A stretch of DNA of 40,231 nt from Pantoea conspicua (GCF_002095315.1 NZ_MLFN01000039.1:1-40231); one strand, 5' to 3'; positions 17,511 to 28,391 are shown, counted from the stretch's first letter. Notes: a model not told the origin generated them from the sequence alone. A program made the numbers and translations.

Positions 17511-19141
17511 TGTGGTCGGCTCCGACACATCGTCAAAATGTCATCCGCGGGCTTATATTCGTGGGTTGCGGTGCCGGTTAATCCCAGCATGGTTGAAAAC
17601 AGATTATCCTGTGAGAAGTCGTCTGTCGCCGCCAGTCTGGTCAGGCAGCCACGATTAATCGCATAGCGCTGCTGATAATCCTCTGACAACCAGATCAACA
17701 TCGGCACATGTTTCTGCGTGTCCGGGGCAATGGCGTAGGGCAGGCCATGCAGATATTCGCCATTTTCGCCCAGCGATTCACCGTGATCGGAAAGGTAGAC
17801 CAGGCTGGTGGTAAAACGATCCTGATGGGCATGCAGCAGATTGATCGCCTTATCGACGATGTGATCCACATTCAGCAGCGTATTGTCATAAGTATTGACC
17901 AGCTGTTGCTGCGAGCAATCCTGAATCTGATTAGTATCACAGGTCGGGACGAACTGACGCAGCGCCGGCGGATAGCGGTGGCTGTAAGTCGGGCCGTGGC
18001 TGCCGATGGTATGCAGCACAATAACCGCATTGCCTTTGATCTGGTTAATGTAGTCATCCAGGCCGTGAAACAGCACGTCGTCGTAACATTCACCGTTAAT
18101 ACACATGCCTGGCAGATTCAGGCTGGTCATATCCTGATGCGGAACCCGGTCGCAGGCACCTTTACAGCCACCATCGTTTTCATTCCACAGCACGCTGATG
18201 CCCGCCCGCTGAATGATATCCAGCAATCCTTCCTCATGTGCGGCCAGCACATCGTCATAATGCGCACGCGGCATATCAGAAAACATGCAGGGCACCGAAA
18301 CCGCAGTGGCCGTGCCGCACGAAGTGGTGTGCGGAAAATAGATCACATCATCTTTCGCCAGTAACGGGTTGGTCTGACGGGCGTAGCCGCCCAGCGAGAA
18401 GTTCTGCGCCCGCGAAGTTTCACCGACGATCAAAATGGTCAGATTCTGTTTACCGCCGCTGAGCCGATCCGGCTGCTGATGAGCATCTTCGCCAATTCGC
18501 ACCAGCGGCAGGTTCTCCAGCTGCTGATGCTTATACCACGACAGGCTGGCGGCGATACTGTTTGACGGGCTAAGCGCCTTCACCAGTTCGCGGTTATTGC
18601 GAAACAGCGAAGCATAATCTTTATAAAACAGCAGGGCGACCAGCAGGATCACCGCCACGGAGATCATGATGCTGAGTAGTCGCTGCACTACGCCACGCCA
18701 GCGCTGCTTCTTCAGCCGCGGCCAGAACACCAGTAACGCCATCAACAGGCCGGATGTCAGCAGGATAACCAGCAGTTGTGGGGTAATGAGCGCAAAAGAT
18801 TCCGAGGCGGTGGTATCCATCATATTGGTGATCATCGAGCGATCGACCACGATGTTATAGGTCTGGATAAAAAACTGTGCGCTGGCAGAGAGCAGTATAA
18901 ATAGTGCAATCAGTAGCCGGTCCAGCCAGAGAAACGAGGCGAGGGTAATCACAATGTTGATCACGCTAAACGCCACCAGTGGCATGGAGAAAAAGACCAG
19001 CGAGGCGTGCAGGCTGGTCAGCGGCATCAGGGCCAGCACCTGACGGTAATAGGCAAGATTAAGGAAAACCGAAATGTAACAAGCCGCAAGGATCAGCAAA
19101 GTGAGGCGGCTGATAACCGGCCGGTTTAATGAAAAAGCCAT
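17507..19141 (-). CDS. eptA: eptA (pmrC), lipid A phosphoethanolamine transferase
   Basis: Adds phosphoethanolamine from phosphatidylethanolamine to lipid A at the periplasmic face of the inner membrane, lowering negative charge and polymyxin sensitivity. 544 residues: five N-terminal membrane helices (about residues 10-180), then a sulfatase-fold periplasmic domain with [20 protein letters not shown], the catalytic Thr region [28 protein letters not shown] and [18 protein letters not shown]. Several Cys pairs suggest disulfides. ATG 19141 ([12 protein letters not shown]) is chosen; the open frame extends upstream to 19366 but through the PmrA box. First gene of eptA-pmrA-pmrB. Confidence 0.95.
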   Translation of the reverse strand: MAFSLNRPVISRLTLLILAACYISVFLNLAYYRQVLALMPLTSLHASLVFFSMPLVAFSVINIVITLASFLWLDRLLIALFILLSASAQFFIQTYNIVVDRSMITNMMDTTASESFALITPQLLVILLTSGLLMALLVFWPRLKKQRWRGVVQRLLSIMISVAVILLVALLFYKDYASLFRNNRELVKALSPSNSIAASLSWYKHQQLENLPLVRIGEDAHQQPDRLSGGKQNLTILIVGETSRAQNFSLGGYARQTNPLLAKDDVIYFPHTTSCGTATAVSVPCMFSDMPRAHYDDVLAAHEEGLLDIIQRAGISVLWNENDGGCKGACDRVPHQDMTSLNLPGMCINGECYDDVLFHGLDDYINQIKGNAVIVLHTIGSHGPTYSHRYPPALRQFVPTCDTNQIQDCSQQQLVNTYDNTLLNVDHIVDKAINLLHAHQDRFTTSLVYLSDHGESLGENGEYLHGLPYAIAPDTQKHVPMLIWLSEDYQQRYAINRGCLTRLAATDDFSQDNLFSTMLGLTGTATHEYKPADDILTMCRSRPQ

Positions 19142-19190
19142 GTTGAGAAATATCCGAATATCAAACGTGTGCTGAGAGTGCGCTTTCAAT

Positions 19191-19207
19191 ATTAGGAATA
19201 CCTTAAG
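19191..19207 (-). promoter_or_regulatory. PmrA box upstream of eptA-pmrAB
   Basis: Minus strand reads CTTAAG-N5-CCTAAT, 11 of 12 to the PmrA direct-repeat consensus with the exact 5-base spacer, ending 49 bases before the eptA ATG. This agrees with autoregulation of pmrCAB known in Salmonella and E. coli. Confidence 0.85.
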
Positions 19208-19391
19208 ACGCTTCAGGTTGGCCCGGCCCCGGTTGCTTAGCTGCTGCACTGCGGGGCGATACCGATTCCCTGTAGCGCGTAAAAGGACCGGAGAGAGATC
19301 AACCCGCCTATTCTGCGTCAGGAATATCTGCTTTCTTAACCGCACCGGCTGGCATGAAACATGCATCTTCCTGGCAAAGCCCCAATTATTG

Positions 19392-19402
19392 TCTACACTT
19401 AA
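19392..19402 (+). promoter_or_regulatory. Sigma-S type -10 element for otsBA
   Basis: TCTACACTTAA matches the extended sigma-S (RpoS) -10 consensus KCTAYACTTAA at every position. It points towards otsB, 185 bases upstream of its start. otsBA of E. coli is known to be RpoS- and osmotically induced. The intervening leader contains no convincing gene. Confidence 0.75.
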
Positions 19403-19587
19403 TCGGGTGATGTTCTCAGTCAGCCAGTATTGTCAGTTATGAGCTTGCAAGTTTGAGGAGAGTGACCTATCGAATCGTCCGGCTTTATCCCTCAATCGCC
19501 ACGTTATCAGAATTTCCCTCTTGCTGACCCTACTGCGTCAGGACATCCTCGATTAGAACTTAAATTTCGAAATTCAGGAGAAGTGAC

Positions 19588-20376
19588 GTGACCCAAGCGG
19601 TAAATACCTCTGACACGTTCCCGACGTTAGAAGGCGGGCTATATGCCTTCTTTTTTGATGTCGATGGCACGCTGGCAGCGATACAGTCCCGTCCCGACGC
19701 GGTGTTTATTCCTGAACAGGTCGTTGACCAGTTACAACAACTCTCTGCGCTCAGTCAGGGTGCGCTGGCGCTGGTCTCTGGCCGGCCCATTGAACAACTC
19801 GATGCGCTGGCCGAGCCATGGCGCGGTCCTGCCGCTGGCGTACACGGTGCGGAACGCCGTGATGCAGACGGTAAGATGCAGCGCATCAGCCTGCCGGTTG
19901 AGGTTGAACAGGAACTCAGGACAGAACTGCAAAACGCGATGGCGTTGTGGCCTGGCACCCAGCTGGAAATCAAAGGCATGGCTTTTGCGCTCCACTATCG
20001 CCAGGCAATGCAGCATGAACAGGATGTGATGCGACTGGCTGAGCAATCAGTGAAACGTTTTCCAGGACTGGCGCTTCAGCCGGGTAAATGTGTAGTAGAA
20101 ATCAAACCGTTAGGGATTGATAAGGGCGCTGCCATTCGCGATTTTATGCAACAGGCGCCTTTTGCCGGACGCATTCCGGTATTTATTGGAGATGACCTGA
20201 CAGATGAGAAAGGGTTTCTCGCGGTTAACGCCATGCAGGGCATCTCTATTAAGGTCGGCGAAGGTTCCACCCAGGCCCGTTATCGATTAAACAATGTCGA
20301 GGCGGTATATGGCTGGCTGGAACGAACATTATTACGATTAAAGCAAGACAACGTCGGTAAGGAGTTTAGGTTATGA
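19588..20376 (+). CDS. otsB: otsB, trehalose-6-phosphate phosphatase
   Basis: Dephosphorylates trehalose-6-phosphate to trehalose, an osmoprotectant. 262-residue HAD-superfamily enzyme with motif I FFFDVDGTLA (nucleophile Asp24, acid/base Asp26), motif II-like LVSGRPIEQLD, the cap region AAGVHGAERRD and KGMAFALHYR, and motif IV IGDDLTDEKGF. The start is a GTG at 19588 with AGGAG 7 bases upstream, giving a normal-length N-terminus. The stop overlaps the otsA start (ATGA), so the two genes are translationally coupled. Confidence 0.95.
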   Translation: MTQAVNTSDTFPTLEGGLYAFFFDVDGTLAAIQSRPDAVFIPEQVVDQLQQLSALSQGALALVSGRPIEQLDALAEPWRGPAAGVHGAERRDADGKMQRISLPVEVEQELRTELQNAMALWPGTQLEIKGMAFALHYRQAMQHEQDVMRLAEQSVKRFPGLALQPGKCVVEIKPLGIDKGAAIRDFMQQAPFAGRIPVFIGDDLTDEKGFLAVNAMQGISIKVGEGSTQARYRLNNVEAVYGWLERTLLRLKQDNVGKEFRL

Positions 20377-21809
20377 GTCGTTTAGTGGTTGTATCTAACC
20401 GTATCGCCATTCCAAATGGGGCTAAAACCAGCGCAGGCGGCCTGGCCGTCGGGATTCTGGACGCGTTGAAAAGCACAGGCGGACTGTGGTTTGGCTGGAA
20501 CGGTGAAATCAGCGAGTTCTCTGGTGAAGAAGAGGACGATGTCACCGTCCAGCAGCACGAAGGCATTGAGTACGCCTCCTTCCCGTTAAGCCAGAACGAA
20601 TACGATCTCTATTATTGCCAGTTTTCCAATACCGTTATCTGGCCCGCCTTCCACTATCGACTCGATCTGGTGCAGTTCCAGCGCGAAGCGTGGGACGGGT
20701 ATTGTGAGGTGAATGATGCGGTTGCCCAGCGGTTAAAACCGTTGATTGAGCCGGATGATATTTTGTGGATCCACGATTATCACTTCCTGCCGTTTGCTGC
20801 GGCGCTGCGTCGGGCCGGTATTAATAACCGCATCGGTTTCTTCCTGCATATTCCTTTCCCGACGCCAGAGATATTCAATGCGCTGCCACCGCACAAGGAA
20901 TTGCTGGAAATGCTGTGCGAATATGACCTGCTTGGCTTCCAGACCGAATCAGATCGGGTGGCTTTCCTCGACAGCGTCAGCCAGCTTACGCAGTTGCAGA
21001 ATAAAGGTGATAAGAAACATCGCGCCTTTGGTAATACCTTTATGACCGAGGTTTATCCGATTGGGATTGAACCTGACAGTATTAAAGAGATGGCAGAAGG
21101 GCCGTTGCCACCGAAGATGGCGGCGATGAAGAAAGAGCTGGGCGATGCGCGCAACATTATTGCCTGTGAGCGCCTCGATTATTCCAAAGGTCTTCCTGAG
21201 CGTTTCCTGGCATATGAAGCGTTGCTGGAGAACTACCCACAGCACCGCGGTAAAATTCGCTACTCACAGATTGCGCCGACGTCGCGCAGTGATGTGCAGG
21301 CCTACCAGGATATTCGTCACCAGCTGGAAACGGAAGCAGGGCGCATCAACGGCAAATACGGCACGCTGGGCTGGACGCCGCTCTACTATCTCAATCAGCA
21401 TTTTGATCGCCGGCTGTTGATGAAAATCTTCCGCCTGACCGATGTCGGTCTGGTGACGCCACTGCGTGACGGCATGAATCTGGTGGCGAAAGAGTATGTG
21501 GCGGCGCAGGACCCGGACGATCCGGGTGTGCTGGTGCTGTCGCGCTTTGCTGGTGCCGCGAATGAGCTGACCTCTGCGCTGATCGTCAATCCTTATGACC
21601 GCGATGAAGTGGCGGCGGCGCTCGACAAAGCGATCACCATGCCGCGTACTGAAAGGATTTCACGTTATAACGACATGATGGCGGTGCTGCGTAAAAATGA
21701 CATTACCGCCTGGCGTGAAAACTTCCTTAAAGATCTGAATCGCATTGCACCACGCAGTGCCGATCATGGTACGGCGAACAAGGTCGCAACCTTCCCTAAA
21801 CTGGCCTGA
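20373..21809 (+). CDS. otsA: otsA, trehalose-6-phosphate synthase
   Basis: Retaining GT20 glycosyltransferase (GT-B fold) that makes trehalose-6-phosphate from UDP-glucose and glucose-6-phosphate. 478 residues (E. coli 474). The N-terminal [13 protein letters not shown] and SAGGLAVG loop, [59 protein letters not shown] and [11 protein letters not shown] are the conserved blocks binding donor and acceptor. It follows otsB with a 4-base overlap and is followed by a strong terminator. As in E. coli, the ots pair lies beside flhDC. Confidence 0.97.
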   Translation: MSRLVVVSNRIAIPNGAKTSAGGLAVGILDALKSTGGLWFGWNGEISEFSGEEEDDVTVQQHEGIEYASFPLSQNEYDLYYCQFSNTVIWPAFHYRLDLVQFQREAWDGYCEVNDAVAQRLKPLIEPDDILWIHDYHFLPFAAALRRAGINNRIGFFLHIPFPTPEIFNALPPHKELLEMLCEYDLLGFQTESDRVAFLDSVSQLTQLQNKGDKKHRAFGNTFMTEVYPIGIEPDSIKEMAEGPLPPKMAAMKKELGDARNIIACERLDYSKGLPERFLAYEALLENYPQHRGKIRYSQIAPTSRSDVQAYQDIRHQLETEAGRINGKYGTLGWTPLYYLNQHFDRRLLMKIFRLTDVGLVTPLRDGMNLVAKEYVAAQDPDDPGVLVLSRFAGAANELTSALIVNPYDRDEVAAALDKAITMPRTERISRYNDMMAVLRKNDITAWRENFLKDLNRIAPRSADHGTANKVATFPKLA

Positions 21810-21832
21810 TTAGAGGCCTGAACGCGCCTGCC

Positions 21833-21868
21833 GGGCAACGACATCTCCGGGTGTCGTTGCCCTTCTTT
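21833..21868 (+). terminator. Terminator of otsBA
   Basis: GGGCAACGACA (21833-21843) pairs perfectly with TGTCGTTGCCC (21852-21862), an 11-bp stem with an 8-base loop, followed by TTCTTT. It starts 24 bases after the otsA stop. Confidence 0.9.
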
Positions 21869-22515
21869 ACAGCCAGCGAAGGCTGCGCTCGCCGGTTACA
21901 TTCCGACATGCTCCCTGCTAAAATCTTTACCCTTGCTGGCGCTCGCTTTACGCCGATCCACCCGGCAGATGTCTCAAAAAAAAGCAAATGGCCAAAAAAT
22001 CCACTGATAAGCGCGTCAGACGGCTTTTTTTAATTTATAAACTCAAGTTTTGCTATCTGCTGCCGATACTTATTCTGCCTGATTAAACCCCTCACCGATT
22101 CATTCGTTCTGCTTATGTAACCCATTGTTACATCTGGTGTCGTATACTAAACATCCACCCGTAACTGTTAACGCTTCGTTGCCAGTTGAAGTCAGTACTG
22201 CCGTCTGAACCTTAACGCTTTCATTACTCACCATCTGCGATACTCACCCTAAGTGACTAATTGCAAAGTGGTTACCGACTGCGTAGTTCAGCATAATATG
22301 CTGTCTTGGTCGTTTTAAATGGTTCTAAATAGGGTGTTAAATCGATTAACACTGACAAAAGATCGACGCCGGCTCAAAGCGTTGAATAGAGCTGCTTTTA
22401 CCCCCTATTAAACCTTTCTCAGGACCAATTCGACTTAAAATCACCTTTTTTCGCTCAAAAAACAACCAACAGACAAATGATCGTAAAGGGTTGCTGAAGA
22501 AATTTGCCTTAAAAG
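21869..22515. other. Long intergenic region between otsA and the flhDC promoter
   Basis: No gene seen. In E. coli uspC lies between otsA and flhD; I find no trace of it here. The sequence becomes AT-rich from about 22000 and is presumably a control region for flhDC, which in enterics integrates many regulators. Individual sites could not be assigned except the CRP site that follows. Confidence 0.5.
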
Positions 22516-22531
22516 TGTGATCTGCGTCACA
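22516..22531 (+). promoter_or_regulatory. CRP site of the flhDC promoter
   Basis: TGTGA-TCTGCG-TCACA is a perfect match to the CRP consensus. A candidate -10, TATAGA, lies at 22581-22586. With a start near 22593, the CRP centre would sit near -70, close to the -71.5 position known for E. coli flhDC. The implied untranslated leader is about 245 bases. Confidence 0.85.
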
Positions 22532-22838
22532 CTTTATCTAAAATTTCACAGTACTGTCGTTGTATGTCGAAATCAGACGATATAGATTTGCCTTGTTTTC
22601 GGAATAGTCTTAAAAAATGTAAGAAGACGTCACGGAAGATGGTTACAACTCGAAAATAAAATGGCCTGGATTTTTGACTTTCGGTGGGTCATGAACCCAC
22701 ACATAAGATGAAGGCGAGAAGCAGTGACATTGGTTTTACATGAAATTTTTTTTGCCATCTTTAGATTTACCAAACAGCAGCTCAATACGCAGATAATAAT
22801 CTGTGATGAAGTTACGTCGCATCTCTCAGGATGGAAAA

Positions 22839-23189
22839 ATGGGCACATCTGAATTACTAAAACATATTTACGATCTCAATTTGTCATATTTACTGCTTGC
22901 GCAGCGATTAATTAACCAGGAAAAAGCTTCTGCAATGTTTCGCCTTGGTATCGACGAGAAAATGGCGGATGCATTATCTGAATTAACGCTACCTGAAATG
23001 GTAAAAATGGCGGAAACCAATCAATTGGTTTGCCAGTTCCGTTTTACCGATAGCAGCACAATTAATCGCCTGACGCAGGAATCACGCGTGGATGATTTAC
23101 AACAAATCCACACCGGCATTTTATTATCGAGCCGTTTACTGCGTAGCGCCTCTAAAGATGACGTGCCTGCTAAAAAGAGGGCGATGTGA
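22839..23189 (+). CDS. flhD: flhD, flagellar master regulator subunit
   Basis: FlhD forms the FlhD4C2 activator of class 2 flagellar genes. 116 residues from ATG 22839, with AGGA 7 bases upstream and the usual N-terminus ([21 protein letters not shown]); the open frame begins with a GTG at 22803 that lacks support. [24 protein letters not shown] and [16 protein letters not shown] are hallmark segments; Cys65 lies in the region used for dimer disulfides in E. coli. It overlaps flhC by one base (TGATG). Confidence 0.95.
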   Translation: MGTSELLKHIYDLNLSYLLLAQRLINQEKASAMFRLGIDEKMADALSELTLPEMVKMAETNQLVCQFRFTDSSTINRLTQESRVDDLQQIHTGILLSSRLLRSASKDDVPAKKRAM

Positions 23190-23767
23190 TGACTGAGAAA
23201 AGTATTGTTCAGGAAGCGCGTGATATTCAGCTCGCCATGGAGCTGATTACTCTGGGCGCGCGCTTACAGATGTTAGAAAGCGAAACCCAGCTGAGTCGTG
23301 GTCGTCTGATTAAGCTCTATAAAGAGCTGCGTGGTAGTCCGCCACCGAAAGGGATGCTGCCTTTCTCTACCGACTGGTTTATGACCTGGGAACAGAACAT
23401 CCACGCTTCTATGTTCTGTAACGCCTGGAAATTTTTACTGAAAACCGGACTGTGCACCGGCGTTGATGCCGTGATTAAAGCCTACCGGTTATATCTCGAA
23501 CAGTGTCCGCAATCGGACGAGGGCCCGCTGTTGGCGCTAACGCGTGCATGGACCCTGGTGCGATTCGTTGAAAGTGGCATGCTGGAACTGGCCGATTGTA
23601 AAAGCTGTAATGGCAGCTTTATTAATCATGCCCATCAGCCGGTTGGCAGCTTTGTCTGCAGCCTGTGCCAGCCGCCATCACGTGCCGTAAAAAGACGTAA
23701 ACTTTCTGCAGATTCTGCCGATATGTTTCCACAACTGCTGGATGAACAGGTTAAACGCGCCGTTTAA
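23189..23767 (+). CDS. flhC: flhC, flagellar master regulator subunit
   Basis: DNA-binding partner of FlhD. 192 residues, equal to E. coli FlhC, with a zinc site of four cysteines (Cys137, Cys140, Cys157, Cys160 in DCKSCNG and VCSLCQPP). [37 protein letters not shown] and RAVKRRKLS are near-invariant. ATG 23189 is preferred over the overlapping GTG at 23186. A terminator closes the flhDC operon. Confidence 0.96.
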   Translation: MTEKSIVQEARDIQLAMELITLGARLQMLESETQLSRGRLIKLYKELRGSPPPKGMLPFSTDWFMTWEQNIHASMFCNAWKFLLKTGLCTGVDAVIKAYRLYLEQCPQSDEGPLLALTRAWTLVRFVESGMLELADCKSCNGSFINHAHQPVGSFVCSLCQPPSRAVKRRKLSADSADMFPQLLDEQVKRAV

Positions 23768-23793
23768 GTTTGTTCGCACTGTGGAAGCCATCC

Positions 23794-23823
23794 AGCAGCG
23801 GTTAATACCGCTGCTTTTTTTTT
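23794..23823 (+). terminator. Terminator of flhDC
   Basis: AGCAGCGG (23794-23801) and CCGCTGCT (23808-23815) form an 8-bp stem with a six-base loop, followed by a nine-base T-run. Confidence 0.93.
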
Positions 23824-23899
23824 GCTTCCGTTTTACGAATAACACCTGCGGCTCTCTGGCTTAACTTCCACCAACACGTTAAGGACGTAAGGATTTCTT

Positions 23900-24787
23900 G
23901 TGCTGATAATTTTAGGTTATTTGATTGTTTTAGGCTCCGTGTTGGGCGGATATGCCCTGGTGGGCGGCCATCTTGGCGCGCTTTATCAGCCGGCCGAATT
24001 ATTAATGATCGGTGGTGCCGGTGCCGGTGCTTTTTTAGTGGGCAATAACGGCAAGTCGATTAAAAAAACCCTGAAAGCGTTACCTTTGTTATTTCGCGGT
24101 TCAAAATATAACAAAGCGGTTTACATGGACCTGATGGCGCTGCTCTATCGGCTGATGGCGAAATCCCGTCAGCAGGGGATGTTATCGCTGGAACGTGATA
24201 TTGAAGATCCCAGCCAGAGCGAAATTTTCGCTAATTATCCGCGTATTCTTGCCGATAAACAGTTAGTGGATTTTATTACTGATTACTTGCGTCTGATGGT
24301 CAGCGGCAACATGAACGCCTTTGAGATTGAGGCGTTGATGGATGAAGAGATTGAGACCTACGAACACGAGTGTGACGTACCGGCGCAAAGTATAGCGGCA
24401 GTGGGTGATGGTCTGCCGGCATTCGGTATCGTGGCGGCGGTGATGGGCGTGGTACATGCCCTAGCTTCCGCCGATCGTCCTGCAGCGGAACTGGGTGCGC
24501 TGGTGGCTCACGCGATGGTCGGGACATTCCTCGGCATTCTGCTGGCGTATGGCTTCATTTCGCCGCTGGCGTCAGTACTGCGCCAGAAATGTGCTGAGAC
24601 CACCAAGATGATGCAGTGCATCAAAGTGACGCTGCTCTCCAGCCTGAATGGCTACGCACCTCAGATTGCGGTGGAGTTTGGCCGTAAAACGCTCTATTCC
24701 GCGGAACGTCCTTCATTCAGCGAACTGGAAGAGCACGTACGTAACGCGAAGAACCCGGCTAAACAGACTTCGGATCAGACCTCATGA
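23900..24787 (+). CDS. motA: motA, flagellar stator protein
   Basis: Proton-channel stator subunit in the inner membrane, 295 residues with four membrane helices. Torque residues Arg90 and Glu98 ([14 protein letters not shown]) and channel Pro173 ([15 protein letters not shown]) are present at the same numbers as in E. coli. The start is GTG 23900, as in E. coli, with AAGGA 6 bases upstream. It overlaps motB by ATGA. I could not find a clear sigma-28 promoter in the 76-base gap after the flhDC terminator. Confidence 0.97.
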   Translation: MLIILGYLIVLGSVLGGYALVGGHLGALYQPAELLMIGGAGAGAFLVGNNGKSIKKTLKALPLLFRGSKYNKAVYMDLMALLYRLMAKSRQQGMLSLERDIEDPSQSEIFANYPRILADKQLVDFITDYLRLMVSGNMNAFEIEALMDEEIETYEHECDVPAQSIAAVGDGLPAFGIVAAVMGVVHALASADRPAAELGALVAHAMVGTFLGILLAYGFISPLASVLRQKCAETTKMMQCIKVTLLSSLNGYAPQIAVEFGRKTLYSAERPSFSELEEHVRNAKNPAKQTSDQTS

Positions 24788-25728
24788 AGCATGGCAATCG
24801 CCCAATTGTGCTGATCAAAAAGCGCAAACATAAAGGACATGAAGGCAGCCACGGGTCGTGGAAAATTGCCTACGCCGACTTTATGACGGCGATGATGGCA
24901 TTTTTTATGGTGATGTGGCTGCTTTCCATCGCTAACCCGCAGGAGCTGGTGCAGATCGCTGACTACTTTAAAACGCCGCTGAAAGTGGCGCTAACCGGTG
25001 GCCAGCGCAGCAGTGACAGCGACAGTCCGATTCCTGGCGGCGGCGACGATCCGACAAAAAAGATTGGAGAAGTCAACAAAGTGGTCGATATGGATGAGCA
25101 GAAACGCAAGCTGGACGATATTCGTCTTAATCGGCTGCGTGAAAAGCTCGACCAGCTGATTGAAGCCGATCCGCGCCTGAAAGCCTTACGCCCGCATCTC
25201 ATCATCAACATGGTGGAAGAGGGGCTGCGCATTCAGATTATCGACAGCCAGAACCGACCGATGTTTAAGACCGGCAGAGCCGAGGTGGAGCCCTATATGC
25301 GCGATATCCTGCGCGCCATTGCGCCGATCCTCAACGGCATTCCCAACCGTATCAGTCTGGCCGGGCATACCGATGATTTTCAGTATGCCAGCGGTGATAA
25401 AGGCTACAGCAACTGGGAACTCTCAACCGATCGTGCCAACGCCTCGCGGCGTGAACTGGTGATTGGCGGGTTAGACAGCGGCAAAATTTTGCGGGTGTTA
25501 GGCATGGCCGACACCATGCGCCTGAAAAATCGTGGCGGGAATGATGCGGTTAACCGTCGCATCAGCCTGCTGGTGTTGAACCACGACACCGAAGCGGCAA
25601 TAGAAAAAGAGAACGCAGAAAGTGATGCCGTCCAGATCAGCGATCCGGCGGCCATTGAACAAATTACCGCACCGTCAGCTCCTCAGGGCAGCGCGGTGAA
25701 TACAGCAGCCCCCTCACAGCCGAGGTGA
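24784..25728 (+). CDS. motB: motB, flagellar stator protein, peptidoglycan anchor
   Basis: 314 residues. A short cytoplasmic basic tail leads into one membrane helix with the proton-carrying Asp32 ([19 protein letters not shown]). The periplasmic part has a plug/linker and an OmpA-like peptidoglycan-binding domain ([28 protein letters not shown]). It pairs with MotA as the ion-driven stator. The 4-base overlap with motA supports coupled translation. The C-terminal tail is rich in Ala/Ser/Pro and varies between species. Confidence 0.96.
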   Translation: MKHGNRPIVLIKKRKHKGHEGSHGSWKIAYADFMTAMMAFFMVMWLLSIANPQELVQIADYFKTPLKVALTGGQRSSDSDSPIPGGGDDPTKKIGEVNKVVDMDEQKRKLDDIRLNRLREKLDQLIEADPRLKALRPHLIINMVEEGLRIQIIDSQNRPMFKTGRAEVEPYMRDILRAIAPILNGIPNRISLAGHTDDFQYASGDKGYSNWELSTDRANASRRELVIGGLDSGKILRVLGMADTMRLKNRGGNDAVNRRISLLVLNHDTEAAIEKENAESDAVQISDPAAIEQITAPSAPQGSAVNTAAPSQPR

Positions 25729-25733
25729 TCCCC

Positions 25734-27710
25734 GTGAGTATGGACATCAGCGATTTTTACCAGACGTTTTTTGATGAAGCCGATGAGCTGTTAGCGGATA
25801 TGGAACAACACCTGTTGGGTCTCGACCCGCAGGAACCAGATTCTGAACAGCTCAACGCCATCTTCCGCGCCGCCCACTCGATTAAGGGTGGCGCCGGAAC
25901 CTTTGGTTTTACGGTATTACAGGAAACCACTCACATCCTGGAAAATATTCTGGATGGTGCTCGTCGCGGCGAGATGCAGCTCAGCACCGACATCATCAAC
26001 CTGTTTTTGGAAACCAAAGATATTATGCAGGAACAGCTCGATGCTTATAAAACCGCGCAAGAGCCGAACGCGGAGAGCTTTAAATATATCTGTGAAGCGC
26101 TGCGCCAGCTGGCGTTAGAGGCCAAAGGCCTGCCGGTTGACGCGCCGGTCAGCATCGCGGCCGCCGCCAGCGCAGCACCGGCCAGCAGTGCTCTGCGAGT
26201 ACAACTGATCGATCTGAAAGAGAAAGAAGTCGATCTGATGCTGGAGGAGATGAGCAATCTCGGCACCCTGACCCATGTGCAGAAGGGCAGCAATACGCTG
26301 GACGTCTGTATTGATGGCGTCGGTAAAGATGACATCGTTGCGGTGCTTTGCTTTGTGATTGATGAAGCGCAGATTCGCTTCCCTCAGGCGGACGAGAGCG
26401 CACCTGCGCCAGCGCCAGTTGAGCCGGTCGTCGCTGAAGTGCAGACCGCCAGCGTTACCGAACTACCGGTGGCCGCGGTGAAACGCGAAAGCAAACGCGC
26501 CGCGGCACCCGCTAAATCGAACGAATCCACCAGCATTCGCGTGGCGGTTGAGAAGGTCGATCAGCTGATTAACCTGGTCGGCGAGCTGGTGATTACCCAG
26601 TCGATGCTGGCGCAGCGTTCCGGTGAACTCGATCCGGTGGCGCACGGTGACCTGCTCAACAGCATGGGTCAGCTGGAGCGTAATGCCCGCGATCTGCAGG
26701 AATCGGTGATGTCGATTCGTATGATGCCAATGGAATATGTCTTCAGCCGCTTCCCGCGTCTGGTACGTGACCTGGCGAGTAAGCTCGGCAAAGAAGTGGA
26801 GCTGACGCTGCTCGGCAGCTCAACCGAACTCGATAAGAGCCTGATTGAACGCATCATCGATCCGTTAACGCACCTGGTGCGTAACAGTCTCGACCACGGT
26901 ATCGAATCGCCAGATAAACGTCTGGCGGCCGGCAAAGTGGCAACCGGTAACCTGACGCTGTCGGCGGAACATCAGGGCGGTAACATCTGTATCGAAGTGT
27001 CTGATGATGGCGCCGGTCTGAACCGTGAACGTATTCTGGCGAAAGCGCTCTCATCCGGTCTGCCGGTCAGCGAAAGCATGAGCGACGAAGAGGTCGGGAT
27101 GCTGATCTTCGCACCGGGCTTCTCAACGGCCGAGCAGGTAACGGACGTATCAGGCCGCGGTGTCGGCATGGATGTGGTGAAACGAAACATCCAGGAGATG
27201 GGCGGTCACGTCGAAATCGCCTCTAAGCAGGGCAAAGGCACCACCATCCGTATCCTGCTGCCACTGACGCTGGCGATTCTCGACGGCATGTCAGTGCGCG
27301 TGGCGGATGAAGTCTTTATTCTGCCGCTCAATGCGGTCATGGAATCGCTGCAGCCGCGTGCCGAAGAGCTGAAACCGCTGGCCGGTGGCGAGTGCGTGCT
27401 GGAAGTGCGCGGTGAATATCTGCCGCTGGTCGAGCTGTGGAACGTGTTTGACGTGCAGGGGGCGAAAACTGAGGCCACTCAGGGCATCGTCGTCATTCTG
27501 CAAAGCGCGGGCAAGCGTTACGCGCTGCTGGTCGATCAGCTGATTGGTCAGCATCAGGTGGTGGTGAAGAACCTGGAAAGTAACTATCGCAAAGTGCCGG
27601 GCATCTCCGCCGCCACCATTCTTGGCGATGGTAGCGTGGCGCTGATTGTCGATGTTTCAGCACTGCAATCACTGAACCGTGAAAAACGTGTGGCTGGCGC
27701 TGCCGCCTGA
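25734..27710 (+). CDS. cheA: cheA, chemotaxis histidine kinase
   Basis: Cytoplasmic kinase of receptor arrays that phosphorylates CheY and CheB. 658 residues from GTG 25734, with GAGG 8 bases upstream and the E. coli-like N-terminus (V)[10 protein letters not shown]1 has phospho-acceptor His48 in [14 protein letters not shown]2 (about 155-230) is followed by an Ala/Pro linker. P3 dimerisation helices begin near [23 protein letters not shown]4 has [12 protein letters not shown] (N box), DDGAGLNRE (G1) and GRGVGMDVV (G2). P5 is CheW-like. An ATG at 26025 corresponds exactly to Met98, the start of the short CheA form in E. coli. Confidence 0.97.
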   Translation: MSMDISDFYQTFFDEADELLADMEQHLLGLDPQEPDSEQLNAIFRAAHSIKGGAGTFGFTVLQETTHILENILDGARRGEMQLSTDIINLFLETKDIMQEQLDAYKTAQEPNAESFKYICEALRQLALEAKGLPVDAPVSIAAAASAAPASSALRVQLIDLKEKEVDLMLEEMSNLGTLTHVQKGSNTLDVCIDGVGKDDIVAVLCFVIDEAQIRFPQADESAPAPAPVEPVVAEVQTASVTELPVAAVKRESKRAAAPAKSNESTSIRVAVEKVDQLINLVGELVITQSMLAQRSGELDPVAHGDLLNSMGQLERNARDLQESVMSIRMMPMEYVFSRFPRLVRDLASKLGKEVELTLLGSSTELDKSLIERIIDPLTHLVRNSLDHGIESPDKRLAAGKVATGNLTLSAEHQGGNICIEVSDDGAGLNRERILAKALSSGLPVSESMSDEEVGMLIFAPGFSTAEQVTDVSGRGVGMDVVKRNIQEMGGHVEIASKQGKGTTIRILLPLTLAILDGMSVRVADEVFILPLNAVMESLQPRAEELKPLAGGECVLEVRGEYLPLVELWNVFDVQGAKTEATQGIVVILQSAGKRYALLVDQLIGQHQVVVKNLESNYRKVPGISAATILGDGSVALIVDVSALQSLNREKRVAGAAA

Positions 27711-27733
27711 TTGATAACGAAAGGGTAAATAAC

Positions 27734-28231
27734 ATGAATGGAATGGCAACCGTGACAAAAATCGCTGGCGAAACTGTAGGCCAGGAGTTTCTGGTCTTCA
27801 CGCTGGGCGATGAAGAGTACGGCATCGATATCCTGAAAGTTCAGGAAATTCGCGGTTACGATCAGGTAACGCGTATCGCAAATACCCCTGAATTTATTCG
27901 CGGTGTCACCAACCTGCGTGGCGTGATCGTGCCGATTATCGATCTGCGGGTGAAGTTCTCCCAGCCCGATGTTGAATACAACGACAACACCGTGGTGATC
28001 GTGCTGAATCTGGAGAATCGCGTGGTCGGTATCGTGGTGGATGGCGTCTCTGATGTGCTGTCGCTGACCCAGGATCAGATCCGTCCTTCACCGGAATTCG
28101 CCGTCACCATGTCGACCGAGTACCTGACCGGTCTCGGTGCGCTGGGTGAGCGTATGTTAATTCTGGTCGATATTGAGAAGCTGCTCAGCAGCGACGAGAT
28201 GGCGCTGGTGGATAACCTGCGTAGCGCGTAA
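27734..28231 (+). CDS. cheW: cheW, chemotaxis coupling protein
   Basis: Adaptor linking receptors to CheA, 165 residues with the usual SH3-like double barrel ([55 protein letters not shown]). Begins 23 bases after cheA, so cotranscribed with motAB-cheA. A stable hairpin without a U-tract follows at 28239. Confidence 0.97.
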   Translation: MNGMATVTKIAGETVGQEFLVFTLGDEEYGIDILKVQEIRGYDQVTRIANTPEFIRGVTNLRGVIVPIIDLRVKFSQPDVEYNDNTVVIVLNLENRVVGIVVDGVSDVLSLTQDQIRPSPEFAVTMSTEYLTGLGALGERMLILVDIEKLLSSDEMALVDNLRSA

Positions 28232-28238
28232 TCCCACC

Positions 28239-28268
28239 GTCACAGGCTGGTTACGTCCGGCCTGTGAC
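28239..28268 (+). other. Stable hairpin after cheW
   Basis: GTCACAGGC (28239-28247) pairs perfectly with GCCTGTGAC (28260-28268). There is no T-run, so it may stabilise or process the motAB-cheAW mRNA 3' end instead of ending transcription. Confidence 0.55.
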
Positions 28269-28323
28269 AGTTGTGCCATTAAATAATTTCTTGATTTTAT
28301 ATCAATAAAAATTCTGCCTGACC

Positions 28324-28350
28324 TAATTTCCCACTATCGCCTGCCGATAA
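28324..28350 (+). promoter_or_regulatory. Sigma-28 (FliA) type promoter of the first receptor gene
   Basis: The -10 GCCGATAA (28343-28350) is a perfect match to the flagellar class 3 consensus. The -35 region at the standard 11-base spacing, TAATTTCC, is a weak match to TAAAGTTT. The coding start is 41 bases downstream. Confidence 0.7.
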
Positions 28351-28391
28351 TCACCTTGCTGCCTTATCACTTACATTTTTCAGGGTTAATT

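Noticed and set aside
19462..19527. GTG-started 21-codon frame in the otsB leader, next to GAGGAG
   Set aside because: The ribosome site is only 1-2 bases from the GTG, the peptide has no leader-like codon bias, and conservation cannot be tested here.
21851..22033. Plus-strand 60-codon ORF after otsA
   Set aside because: It begins inside the otsBA terminator hairpin and has no ribosome site.
22630..22848. Minus-strand 72-codon ORF in the flhD leader
   Set aside because: Antisense to the flhD leader and start; low-complexity text and no upstream ribosome site.
23816..23842. Possible sigma-28 promoter for motA
   Set aside because: The -10 candidate ACGAATAA matches only 5 of 8 and its -35 would fall in the flhDC terminator T-run.
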